Program-made: the position numbers and the translations under genes | Assembly (NCBI RefSeq): GCF_016863095.1 | Contig: NZ_BOOF01000031.1 | Location: 1 to 64,000, forward strand | DNA: 64,000 nt | DNA from: Microbispora siamensis | GTDB taxonomy: Bacteria; Actinomycetota; Actinomycetes; Streptosporangiales; Streptosporangiaceae | Direction: 5' to 3' | Shown here: piece after piece, positions 15,270 through 23,280 of the stretch | How positions within the stretch are numbered: position 1 is the stretch's first letter | How the letters are laid out: the number at the start of each line of letters is the position of its first letter | Notes under the pieces: generated by a model | The model's input: the letters and a program-made list of their open reading frames with translations, nothing else | Told to the model about the DNA's origin: nothing | Databases searched by the model: none

Positions 15270-16043
15270 ATGAAGATCGTGGTAATCGGCGGGACGGGCC
15301 TGATCGGGTCGAAGCTGGTGAAGAACCTGGGCGAGCAGGGTCACGAGGCGGTGGCGGCGTCGCCGAACACCGGCGTCGACACGCTGACCGGCGAGGGGCT
15401 GGCCGAGGTGCTGGCGGGCGCGCAGGTGGTGGTCGACGTGTCGAACTCGCCGTCCTTCGAGAGGGCCGCGGTGCTGAAGTTCTTCGAGACCTCCACGGGC
15501 AACCTGCTCGCGGCGGAGGCGGAGGCGGGCGTCGGTCACCACGTCGCGGTCTCGATCGTGGGCACGGAGCGGATGCCCGACAACGGCTACTTCGCGGCGA
15601 AGATCGCCCAGGAGCGGCTGATCGAGAAGTCGGGGATCCCGTTCTCACTCGTGCACTCGACCCAGTTCTTCGAGTTCACCCGCGGCATCGCCGACGACGC
15701 CACGGTGGATGGCAAGGTGCACATGGCGCCCGTGCTGTTCCAGCCGATCGCGGGTGACGACGTGGCCCTGTCGGTCGGGCGGACCGCGGTGGGGGCGCCG
15801 TTGAACGGCAGGGTCGAGATCGCCGGGCCTGAGCAGTTCCGGATGGATGAGTTCTTCCGCCAGGCGCTGGCCGCCTGGGGCGATCCGCGCGAGGTGGTCA
15901 CCGACCCGCACGCGCGTTACTTCGGCAGCGAGCTGGACGAGCGGTCGCTGGTTCCCCTTGACGACGACGCCACCCTCGGTACGATCCGCTACCACGACTG
16001 GCCCGGCCGGAACGCGACCGGAAAGCAGCCCGAGCGCTCGTAG
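15270..16043 (+). CDS. NmrA/SDR-type NAD(P)-binding oxidoreductase
   Basis: A 257-residue atypical short-chain dehydrogenase of the NmrA-like group. Residues 1-13 carry the Rossmann signature IGGTGLIG; HHVAVSIVGTER follows, and YFAAK fits the YxxxK pair. These proteins bind NAD(P)(H) and act either as oxidoreductases or as redox sensors; the substrate is unknown. ATG 15270 follows GAGAGGA. The gene is monocistronic, with a hairpin 30 bp downstream and an ECF41-type promoter upstream. ECF41 sigma factors are typically linked to a carboxymuconolactone decarboxylase, oxidoreductase or epimerase gene, and this gene fits the oxidoreductase slot for the sigma factor at 17449-18357. Confidence 0.85.
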   Translation: MKIVVIGGTGLIGSKLVKNLGEQGHEAVAASPNTGVDTLTGEGLAEVLAGAQVVVDVSNSPSFERAAVLKFFETSTGNLLAAEAEAGVGHHVAVSIVGTERMPDNGYFAAKIAQERLIEKSGIPFSLVHSTQFFEFTRGIADDATVDGKVHMAPVLFQPIAGDDVALSVGRTAVGAPLNGRVEIAGPEQFRMDEFFRQALAAWGDPREVVTDPHARYFGSELDERSLVPLDDDATLGTIRYHDWPGRNATGKQPERS

Positions 16044-16074
16044 GTCACCGCCGCACCCGCACTTCGGTCCCGTG

Positions 16075-16119
16075 TCCGGCTCTCCCCCCGGAGGGCTCCC
16101 TCCCGGAGGGCGAGCCGGA
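16075..16119 (+). terminator. Hairpin terminator after the NmrA gene
   Basis: TCCGGCTC (16075-16082) pairs with GAGCCGGA (16112-16119); the interior is C/G-rich with a further GGAGGG/CCCTCC pairing. No U-tract follows, as is common in actinomycetes. Confidence 0.5.
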
Positions 16120-16150
16120 GCGGGCGGCATGTGCGATCTCGGTGCCGCGT

Positions 16151-16178
16151 TGTCACGGACCGTACGTTGCGAAGCGAC
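16151..16178 (+). promoter_or_regulatory. Possible ECF41-type promoter of the LtrA gene
   Basis: TGTCACG followed after 17 nt by CGAC resembles TGTCACA-N16-CGTC with mismatches in both boxes. It sits just upstream of the AGGAG ribosome-binding site of the LtrA gene, which is convergent with the sigma factor gene. Confidence 0.4.
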
Positions 16179-16190
16179 AGGAGCAGGACC

Positions 16191-17423
16191 TTGCCACCAG
16201 CAGGCTCGACAATCCGGATCCGAATCCGGATGAGCGCTCGTGCCATCGATGAGCCGCACCGGGTTTCGAGTCAGCTGGAGCTGCTGTTCGACCTCACGTT
16301 CGTGGTCGCGGTCGCGGCCGTCACCGCGGAGTTCGCGCACGGCATCGCCGCCGGTCACGGCCTGGCCGGGCTGGTGCCGTTCTTGCAGGTCTTCTTCGCG
16401 ATCTGGTGGGCGTGGATGAACTTCACCTGGTTCGCCTCGGCGTACGACACCGACGACGTCGCCTATCGGCTGCTGACCATGGTGCAGATGGGCGGCGTGC
16501 TGGTCCTCGCCGCCGGCGTGCCCGCCGCGGCCGGTCAATCGGACTACGGTGTCGTCACCCTGGGCTACGTCATCATGCGGATGGCGCTCGTCACCCAGTG
16601 GGTGCGAGCCGGTCTCGAAGACCCCGCCCGCCGCCGGACCGCCCCGCGCTACGCCGCCGGTATCGCCATCCTGCAGCTGGGATGGATACTTCGTTTCTTC
16701 CTGGCGGAGAACGGGGTGTTGCCCGCGTCGTCCGTGCTGCCGTTCTTCGTCGGCCTGGTCGTCCTGGAACTCGCGGTGCCGCGGTGGGCGGAACGGGCCG
16801 GGAGCACCAACTGGCACCCGCACCACATCGCCGAGCGCTACGGCCTGTTCACGATCATCCTGCTGGGCGAGAGCGTGCTCGCCACGACCAGAGGGGTCGA
16901 AGGAGCGCTCGAAACGGGCAAGATCAGCGGCCCCTTCGTCGTCGTCGCCGTCTCGGGCCTCGTCCTGCTGTTCGCCCTTTGGTGGCTGTACTTCCTCGGA
17001 CCGGCGGGGGACGGTCTCGGTGACCGGCGTCATCGGTCCTACCTGTGGGGATACGGCCACTACGGCATCTTCGCCGCCCTGGCCGCCCTCGGCGCCGGGC
17101 TCGAAGTGGCGGTGGAGCAGAGCGGGCACGACGTTGTGGCGTCGCCGCAGGCACTCGGCTACGCGGTCGCCGTTCCTGTCGGTGTCTATCTCGCCCTGCT
17201 GTGGGCGGTGCACGTGCTCGTCATCGCACAGCCCGTCATGTTTCCCGCCGCGGTTCTGGGGTCCGTCGTCGTCGTCCTGTCGCTGCCGCTCGTGACGCCC
17301 TCGGTCGGCGTGGCCGCCGTGGTCGCGGCGACCGCGGCCGTCTGCGTTCTGCTGGTCGCCGTCACGATCTGGACGACAGCCGTCGCGGCTCGCGCTGAAG
17401 CGCGTCGTAACGACTCGCAGTAA
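16191..17423 (+). CDS. Low temperature requirement protein A (LtrA) family membrane protein
   Basis: An integral membrane protein of about 410 residues with roughly 11-12 hydrophobic helices. The conserved LtrA start EPHRVSSQLELLFDLTFVVAV and later HHIAERYGLFTIILLGES identify the family, whose biochemical role is unknown. I chose TTG 16191 because AGGAG lies 7 nt upstream; ATG 16230, with no Shine-Dalgarno, would shorten the protein by 13 residues and is the alternative. Close to the start, the repeated ATCCG units encode IRIRIR. The gene converges on the sigJ-like gene with only 25 bp between stops. Its promoter resembles that of the NmrA gene, suggesting joint control by the nearby sigma factor. 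Confidence 0.88.
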   Translation: MPPAGSTIRIRIRMSARAIDEPHRVSSQLELLFDLTFVVAVAAVTAEFAHGIAAGHGLAGLVPFLQVFFAIWWAWMNFTWFASAYDTDDVAYRLLTMVQMGGVLVLAAGVPAAAGQSDYGVVTLGYVIMRMALVTQWVRAGLEDPARRRTAPRYAAGIAILQLGWILRFFLAENGVLPASSVLPFFVGLVVLELAVPRWAERAGSTNWHPHHIAERYGLFTIILLGESVLATTRGVEGALETGKISGPFVVVAVSGLVLLFALWWLYFLGPAGDGLGDRRHRSYLWGYGHYGIFAALAALGAGLEVAVEQSGHDVVASPQALGYAVAVPVGVYLALLWAVHVLVIAQPVMFPAAVLGSVVVVLSLPLVTPSVGVAAVVAATAAVCVLLVAVTIWTTAVAARAEARRNDSQ

Positions 17424-17448
17424 AGTATCCCTCTTTGCGGCGTACGTA

Positions 17449-18357
17449 CTATGTCGCGGCGGACAGCGCTCTGATCTTGGCGGGGTTCATCATCCACAGC
17501 ACTTCGTCGATGCCCTCGGCGGAGGCGTTGACGGTGAGGACGGTGAACACCTCGCCGTCGTGGCGCAGCACAGCGGCCGCCTGCCCGTTCACGTCGGCCC
17601 ATCCCACCTCGACCCCGGCCCAGAACCGTTCCGCGAACGCTCTGATGTACTTCGCGACCCGGAATGCGCCGATTACCGGGATGCGAGAGGCTCGGACGGC
17701 GCCGCCGCCGTCGGAGTAACTGATCACGTCCGCGGCGAGGAGCTCTTCCAGCGCGGCAAGGTCGCCGGAGCGGGCGGCGGCGACGAAGGCGGTGAGCAGT
17801 CTGCGCTGTTCGGCTCCGTTCACCGGCGCTCGGCGCCCGGAGACGACGCGTTTGCGGGCCCTGCTGACCAGTTGCCGCGCCGCGGCCTCACTGACCTCGA
17901 TGATCTCGGCGATCTGCCGATAGGGGTAGTCGAACGCCTCTCGAAGCACGTAGGCCGCGCGTTCAGTGGGTGAGAGCCTTTCGAGCAGGAGCAGGACCGC
18001 GAAGCCGAGGGCTTCGCCGCGCTCGGCGCCGAGGTGAGGGTCGGCACTGGTGTCGACGGGTTCGGGAAGCCACGGGCCGACGTACGTCTCGCGGCGGACC
18101 CGCGCCGACTGCAGGGCGTTGATGGCGAGGCGTGTGGTCACCGTCGCCAAGAACGCCTCCGGGTCGGCCACGGTGCCGCGGTCGTAGGCCTGCCAGCGCA
18201 GCCACACGTCCTGTAGCAGGTCTTCCGCCTCGGTGGAGCTGCTCAGGATCCGGTACGCGATTCCGAACAGGCGTGGCCGCACGCTCTCGAAGACGGCCAC
18301 CGCCTGGTCGAGATCGCCGGTCCCACTGAAGTGGCTCCCCGATCCGGTATCCCCCAT
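17449..18357 (-). CDS. sigJ: ECF41/SigJ-type RNA polymerase sigma factor
   Basis: A 302-residue ECF sigma factor with a C-terminal extension. Region 2 is seen at about residues 25-60 (AYRILSSSTEAEDLLQDVWLRW) and region 4 at about 130-180 (LSPTERAAYVLREAFDYPYRQIAEII). Residues 190-300 form a SnoaL/NTF2-like domain ending in VLWMMNPAKI. This architecture defines group ECF41, whose fused domain modulates activity in place of a classical membrane anti-sigma factor. ATG 18357 is the first methionine fitting the family length; the open frame continues 65 codons upstream with no sigma-like sequence. Both neighbouring genes, NmrA oxidoreductase and LtrA, carry ECF41-like promoters. A clear autoregulatory promoter was not found. 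Confidence 0.92.
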   Translation of the reverse strand: MGDTGSGSHFSGTGDLDQAVAVFESVRPRLFGIAYRILSSSTEAEDLLQDVWLRWQAYDRGTVADPEAFLATVTTRLAINALQSARVRRETYVGPWLPEPVDTSADPHLGAERGEALGFAVLLLLERLSPTERAAYVLREAFDYPYRQIAEIIEVSEAAARQLVSRARKRVVSGRRAPVNGAEQRRLLTAFVAAARSGDLAALEELLAADVISYSDGGGAVRASRIPVIGAFRVAKYIRAFAERFWAGVEVGWADVNGQAAAVLRHDGEVFTVLTVNASAEGIDEVLWMMNPAKIRALSAAT

Positions 18358-18640
18358 GGTGATGGCCCCGTTCCGCCGGCGGAAGGACCCGTACAGCCTT
18401 TCATCCACCCGGCCGGCACCCGCGGCAGGGGGGATCGCGGTTCGTGACACCGGTGTTCGATCTCGTCGATGCGCCTCGCATCGGTCCATCAGCCGACTGC
18501 AGGGCAGTGCACCGGACCGACCGAGCGAGCGCCGGGTTTCCCCGACAGGCATTCCGCGCAGAATTCAATTGCGTCCCGCGAGGACGGTGAGCCATCATTA
18601 CGGGCATGATCAACGGGAAGGGCGGCCACCGCCCCAGCCG

Positions 18641-20215
18641 GTGAACGCCGGTACATGGAAGCTGGGCGACGAATCCATCGACGATCAGCCCACCTTCCTC
18701 GCACACGCACTCGCGATGTCTCTTCGGTACGGCCCCGGCCCCTGGCCCCGGGACGCCTACCAACTCCCCGACGACCCGCCCCCGCCCGCCGACGGCGGCC
18801 CGGTGATGACCAGTGTCGTCCTGGACGGCATACGCACCCACCACTTCGGCCCGGGGGAAGACGCCGCCGCGGTCACCGCGATCGCCGACCGGCTCGAGGC
18901 GCTCGTCGAAGCGGCGCCCAGCCACGAGAGCGTCGTCAAGCTCCACCGGCAGCTGTCCGGCCCGGACGCCCTGAGCGTCGTCGACGACCTCCTGGAAGAA
19001 CTGTGCCGCCGTAAGCTGCCCAGAGATCGGTTGCGCCTGATCGGACGGCACCTGGCCGAACACGGCAGTCACCGCAACACCACGAAGATCGGCATCGCGC
19101 TCATCGGCGCCTGCGGCGACGAACGCGACCGCGACCTGCTGATGCTCCTCGGAACGCTGGAGGAATTCACCCTGTACGCGGTGGTGGCGCTACTGCGCAC
19201 CCAGCGCGACCGGCAACGCGCGGTCTACGAGCTGGCCCGCCGTGTAGAGGACTGGGGTCGCATCCACGCGGTCGAACGACTCAAAGGCTGCGACGATCCG
19301 GAGATCAAGGGGTGGCTGCTCCGCGAAGGCTTCCGCAACGGCGTGATGAACGAGTATCTGGCCCACATCGCCGCCACCAGCGGCGACCTGTACTCGGCGC
19401 TGCTCGACTCCGAGGTGGACGAGGCCCTCCTCGACGGCGCAGGCGGCATCCTGGCCGCGCTCGCCGTCGGAGGACCGGCCGAGGACATGACGGACTACCC
19501 CGAGGCCGTCCCGTGCCTGGGCCGCTATGCCGACCTGATCGATGTCCGCGAAGCGAACTTGGACAGGCTGTCCGCCGTACTGGCCATCACCGGATTCCTA
19601 AGGGATTCGGACGATGGACTGAACTGGGCCGACGGCGACCTGGTGCGGCTGCGCGACCGCTACGAGCGCATCCTCTCGCAGCCGCGATGGGCTGAGCTCG
19701 TGCTCGCCCTTCTGGCCGATCCCTCTGGTGAAGACTTCACGAGCGCCCTGTGGGCGGCGAGCCGGCTGCAGCTGCCGATGGTCCCGCAGATCCTCACGCG
19801 TCTCCAGGTGGAACCGCTGGACGCCTACGCGTGGGATGTCGTCATCCGCCATGCCTCACCAGACCAGGCCCGGCAGGTCACCGCCCTGGCCGAGCGGCTG
19901 CTGCCGCTGGAGGAGCTGGCGAACGGCCCCGGCGAGCATTTCGGATTCGGCTCCGACGCCGCGGCTGACCAAGCCCTGGAATCCATCGTCGGCGGCCTGG
20001 ACGCCTTCCCAGGGGTCGGGCTGCCGCTCATCCGGGTCGCGCTGGTCAACCGCGTCACCCGGATCCGGCGTGCTGCCCTGGGTGCCTTGACCGCCTGGGG
20101 GCGGCACGCCGTACCGGACAAGGCCGTCGAATGGGTACGCGCCGCCAGCGCGGTCGAGCCTCACAAGGAGACCCGCGAGGAGATGATCGCCTTCCTCTCG
20201 TCGCGAGACCGGTGA
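18641..20215 (+). CDS. HEAT-repeat-like protein of unknown function
   Basis: A soluble, acidic, helix-rich protein of about 524 residues built from repeated amphipathic helix pairs (for example ALGALTAWGRHAVPDKAVEWV and the leucine-rich blocks at roughly 130-260), as in HEAT or armadillo-like scaffolds. I do not recognise a characterised family, catalytic motif, signal peptide or membrane segment. The start is uncertain: GTG 18641 is the earliest start giving coherent coding sequence, and it has only a weak distant GGGAAGGG. A downstream ATG at codon 26 (MSLRYG) is possible. The gene stands alone, upstream of the cluster of truncated genes. HEAT-like bacterial proteins often act as adaptors or polymorphic immunity factors, but nothing here shows which. 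Confidence 0.7.
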   Translation: MNAGTWKLGDESIDDQPTFLAHALAMSLRYGPGPWPRDAYQLPDDPPPPADGGPVMTSVVLDGIRTHHFGPGEDAAAVTAIADRLEALVEAAPSHESVVKLHRQLSGPDALSVVDDLLEELCRRKLPRDRLRLIGRHLAEHGSHRNTTKIGIALIGACGDERDRDLLMLLGTLEEFTLYAVVALLRTQRDRQRAVYELARRVEDWGRIHAVERLKGCDDPEIKGWLLREGFRNGVMNEYLAHIAATSGDLYSALLDSEVDEALLDGAGGILAALAVGGPAEDMTDYPEAVPCLGRYADLIDVREANLDRLSAVLAITGFLRDSDDGLNWADGDLVRLRDRYERILSQPRWAELVLALLADPSGEDFTSALWAASRLQLPMVPQILTRLQVEPLDAYAWDVVIRHASPDQARQVTALAERLLPLEELANGPGEHFGFGSDAAADQALESIVGGLDAFPGVGLPLIRVALVNRVTRIRRAALGALTAWGRHAVPDKAVEWVRAASAVEPHKETREEMIAFLSSRDR

Positions 20216-20286
20216 CCCCGGCTCTCGCCGTCGGCATGAGCGGTTCGTTCAAGACCGGACGCCCTCGCTGTGCGAGCCTGCGGGGC

Positions 20287-20328
20287 ATGACCGACCAGGC
20301 TTTCACTCCCGCGCTCGGACGCTTCGCG
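20287..20328 (+). pseudogene. Start of a SAM methyltransferase gene, truncated after about 14 codons
   Basis: ATG 20287 opens MTDQAFTPALGRFA, which resembles the extreme N-terminus of class I SAM-dependent methyltransferases of actinomycetes. Directly after it the sequence becomes the antisense strand of a GlxA-like regulator, so only the first codons remain. The identification rests on a short match and is tentative. Confidence 0.35.
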
Positions 20329-20960
20329 CTGGGCGTGTCTGGCCAGGGAGTCGACGTCCAGGCCGGGGTCGTCGAGGTGGCGGATGGCATGGCTGAGGAT
20401 CTCGCCGAGCGGGTCGTCGGTGTCGGGGTCGGGCAGCGGGTGCTCGATGTACTGCGCCTGGCCGCCGCCGCGTTGCGGAGGTACGACCATGCGGCGCGCG
20501 ATGGTGTTGGCGACCTGGGTGCCGAACCGGCGCCGAACCAGGTGCAGACAGGCGTCGATCCCGGCGGCGGTCCCGGCCGAGGTGATCAGGTCGCCGTCGT
20601 CGACGAACAGCACTGTGGCGTCCACCTTCACCTCGGGGTAGGCGGGTGCGTAAAGCCAGTGGGTGGCCGCACGGCGGCCGTTCAGCAGCCCGGCGGCGGC
20701 GAGCACGAACGCGCCACGGCACAGCCCGACGACGGTGGCGCCGTCGGTGTGCGCGTCACGCAGGGCGGCGAGCGCCGGTTCCGGAGGGAGTTGGGCCGGG
20801 CCGCGCCAACTCGGCACGACGACGGTGGCGGCGTCGGCCAGCGCGTCCAGTCCGTACGGCGCGGTCAGCCGGATCCCACCGGTGGTGGTGAGCGGGCCGG
20901 GATCACCGCCGACGGCGCGCAGGTCGAAGCGGGGGACGCCCAGGTCGCTCACCACCGCCG
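20320..20960 (-). pseudogene. GlxA-family AraC regulator (DJ-1/PfpI + HTH), truncated at both ends
   Basis: The minus strand encodes about 210 residues of a GlxA-type transcriptional regulator: the later half of the DJ-1/PfpI-like domain (TVVVPSW, then DGATVVGLCRGAFVLAAAGLL with the nucleophile-elbow Cys) and the linker into the AraC helix-turn-helix (DDPLGEILSHAIRHLDDPGLDVDSLARHAQ). The first part of the DJ-1 domain is missing on the right. The two helix-turn-helix motifs that should follow SLARHAQ are replaced by unrelated sequence on the left. Full-length relatives have about 320 residues. Without DNA-binding helices it cannot be a working regulator. A longer open frame runs through the region but is not homologous beyond these limits. 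Confidence 0.75.
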
Positions 20961-20969
20961 GCGCGGCCG

Positions 20970-21472
20970 ACCGGCTGGGCGGCACCACTCGCGCCGTGCC
21001 CGTCTGGGAGCACGTGGACCTGCCCCGACCCGACGGCTCGGCGCTGCGCGTCACCCGGGTGCCCGCCCTGCACGGCCCCGAGGGCAGCGAGCCCATCGTC
21101 GGGGAGGTCGCCGGATTCGTGCTGTCCGGCCGTGGAATACCGACCGTGTACGTCAGCGGCGACAACGCCTCTCTCGACATCGTCGCCCGGATCACCGAAC
21201 GGTTCGCCATCGACGTCGCCATCCTGTTCGCCGGAGCGGCCAAGACCGCTCTCCTCGGCGACGCCTACCTGACCCTCACCAGCGCCCAGGCGGCCGAGGC
21301 CGCCCGGATCCTCGGCGCGTCGCACGTCGTCCCGCTGCACTTCGACGGCTGGCGCCACTTCACCGAAGGGGCAGACGCACTCGCCGAGGCCTTCGCCCAG
21401 GCCGGGCTGACCGACCGGCTCACCCTCTTGCCTCCAGGCCGGCACGCCGCACTCACGGTCGCGACCACCTGA
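20970..21472 (+). pseudogene. MBL-fold metallo-hydrolase, N-terminal half missing
   Basis: The plus strand encodes about 165 residues of the C-terminal half of a UlaG-like metallo-beta-lactamase-fold hydrolase, including RLGGTT, a long conserved stretch around ALHGPEGSEPIVGEVAGF, GIPTVYVSGDNAS with a metal-ligand Asp, and VVPLHFDGWRHF with a ligand His. The first half, carrying HxHxDH, is absent, and upstream sequence is antisense to the GlxA fragment. No start codon or ribosome-binding site is evident at the break. Both genes have lost their 5' ends at the same place (about 20945-20972), as expected if one deletion removed a shared divergent promoter. Confidence 0.75.
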
Positions 21473-21591
21473 CCGGCAGCGCGCTCACGACCGAGCAGCG
21501 CGCCCGATTGCGAGGTCAGCGTCGCAAGCGGCCCCCCGTACTGTCCTCCATGGTCGTGCTGTCGGGGGTCCTGCTGTCAGATTCGGTACGG

Positions 21592-22812
21592 TCAGGGGAG
21601 CGCGACGTCGATGTTCTTGGCCCGCATGTCCTTGTTGTTGAACATTTTCCTGCCCATGGCCTTTCCGACGCCCGGCATCCGCATCAGGCGCATCATCCCC
21701 GCGCGCAGGAGCTGCTCCTTGCGGTCATGTGGGGTGAAGATGCGCCGTCCGGGCAGGGCGCTTTCCTGCTGCAGGTGGATGAACGGCCTCATCCGCGCCT
21801 CCCAGGCCCGCAACGCCCCGGGCACGTCACCGGGATGGCGCTGCACCATGGTGCCCAGCAATTCGCCGCCGGCCATGCCGCTGGAGGCGCCCATGCCCGC
21901 GTACAGGGTGACGCACCAGGCGGAGTCGCCGATTAGGACGACCCGGCCGCGGTGCCAGCGGGGCATCTTGACCTGCTGCACGGAGTCGAACAGCGCATCG
22001 GGTGCCTGCTCGTAGCGCTTCAGCAGCCCTTCCAGCAGGGGTCCGGTCGGTTCGGGGCCGTAGGCGGCGCGGATGGACTCGATGGGCGGGCGGCGGAACT
22101 CGGCGTCGACGTCGTCGGTGCGGTAGGAGAACAGCAGGCTCGGGGCGTGGTCGGCGAACGGGAAGGCCCAGACCGAACGACCCGGCTCGGCGAGAACCAG
22201 GCCCTCGTGCAGGCCGAAGCCGTCGACCGGGCCGTCCAGCACGGTGGCGCCGACCATGTAGTTCAGCGGGTGGAGGTACTCCTCGGGACCGAAGACGAGC
22301 CCGCGTACCGTCGAGCGCATGCCGTCGGCGCCGATCACCAGGTCGAAGCGCTCGGTGACGACGGTGTCCGCGGCCGTGTCGTGCAGCGTCACCTCCGCCG
22401 CGGCGTCGTCCTGGGCGATGTGGGTGGGCACGGTGGAGTAGCGGATCTCCACATCGTCCGGCAGTGCCGCGAACAAACCCTGCTCCACATCGCCGCGCAG
22501 CAGCGGCCGTGGGCCTCCGGCCATGGCGAAGGGGTTCAGGCCGGGACGGCGGCGCCCCGCGCGGTCCACCTCGTAACTGGTGACATGGGGCCCGCTGCGG
22601 TCACCGATAGCCTCCAGCACGCCCAGCCGCCGGGCCGAGGCGATACCGGCGCCGAACAACATGATGAAGTAGCCGCCGGAGCGGCGCGCGGGCGCCCGTT
22701 CCACCACCACCGGCTCCCACCCGACCTGGCGCAACCGCAACGCGGTGGCGATGCCGGCGATCCCCAGTCCGACCACCAGCGCCCGGCCGCCGGGCTTGCC
22801 GACGTCTGACAT
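21592..22812 (-). CDS. FAD-dependent monooxygenase (PHBH-type)
   Basis: A 406-residue group A flavoprotein monooxygenase. The dinucleotide-binding GLGIAGIATALRLRQ is at about residues 16-30, the DG motif DLVIGADGMRS near 160, and the GD motif GRVVLIGDSAWCVTLYAGMG near 290-310. Such enzymes hydroxylate aromatic or polyketide-like substrates, or inactivate drugs, using NAD(P)H and O2; this substrate is unknown. ATG 22812 follows GAGGAG. The protein ends in a basic tail (KMFNNKDMRAKN). A strong dyad 43 bp upstream looks like the operator of the TetR regulators that normally flank this gene type, but the adjacent gene is a mannanase and no TetR is nearby. Confidence 0.9.
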   Translation of the reverse strand: MSDVGKPGGRALVVGLGIAGIATALRLRQVGWEPVVVERAPARRSGGYFIMLFGAGIASARRLGVLEAIGDRSGPHVTSYEVDRAGRRRPGLNPFAMAGGPRPLLRGDVEQGLFAALPDDVEIRYSTVPTHIAQDDAAAEVTLHDTAADTVVTERFDLVIGADGMRSTVRGLVFGPEEYLHPLNYMVGATVLDGPVDGFGLHEGLVLAEPGRSVWAFPFADHAPSLLFSYRTDDVDAEFRRPPIESIRAAYGPEPTGPLLEGLLKRYEQAPDALFDSVQQVKMPRWHRGRVVLIGDSAWCVTLYAGMGASSGMAGGELLGTMVQRHPGDVPGALRAWEARMRPFIHLQQESALPGRRIFTPHDRKEQLLRAGMMRLMRMPGVGKAMGRKMFNNKDMRAKNIDVALP

Positions 22813-22854
22813 TGACGACTCCTCTCATCGGCTTCCACCCAATGCTAGAAGACG

Positions 22855-22884
22855 AACTGACCAAGTTGGTTCTTTTGGTCAGTT
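22855..22884. promoter_or_regulatory. TetR-type operator upstream of the monooxygenase
   Basis: AACTGACCAA (22855-22864) and TTGGTCAGTT (22875-22884) are a perfect 10-bp inverted repeat with a 10-bp spacer. The spacer begins GTTGGT, making a second nested dyad ACCAA-G-TTGGT (22860-22870). The arrangement suggests cooperative binding of two regulator dimers. Confidence 0.65.
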
Positions 22885-23280
22885 TTGAGCTCGGGTTGGG
22901 AGATCCCACTCCCGTCGGGACGCCTGGTCGGGGGTCGCGCAGCGGCAGGACGCCGATGGGACCGAGGCCGGGGCGACCGGTTCCCGCCGATCAACCTGCC
23001 GTTTATTTCTCTGGGGTCCAAACTATTGACGGCGCTTCCGCGGGTATGTGAGCCTCCCTTTCAGATTTCCATGCACCTGGGAGTAGGACGGTCAGGGTCC
23101 CCGCCTGGTCGTGCATGGCCGGTTGTCCGTGTCCGGAGGAAAAACCGTCCATGCGAACATTCGCCCACCTACTCGTGGTCGCCCCGTCGCGGGCGGTTTC
23201 TCACCTCGGATCAGTCACTGTCGCCACAGTGAGCGCGGCCACCGGGGCATCCGTCGGGACCCCCACCACGAGGTAGGTAC
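22885..23280. other. Intergenic region before the mannanase
   Basis: No gene is supported here. An 18-bp dyad with 7-bp arms, TCACTGT-CGCC-ACAGTGA (23215-23232), lies 48 bp before the mannanase start and may be an operator or leader hairpin. GAGGTAGG before 23281 serves as the ribosome-binding site. No convincing -35/-10 pair was seen. Confidence 0.4.

Noticed and set aside
18443-18449. TGTCACG on the minus strand upstream of sigJ as an autoregulatory ECF41 promoter
   Set aside because: No CGTC-like -10 box follows at 15-18 nt, unlike at the two neighbouring genes.
23085-23100. TGGGAG half-sites upstream of the mannanase gene as a CebR box
   Set aside because: The CebR operator is the palindrome TGGGAGCGCTCCCA. 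Only isolated halves occur here (also at 22897-22903), with no second arm at the right spacing.
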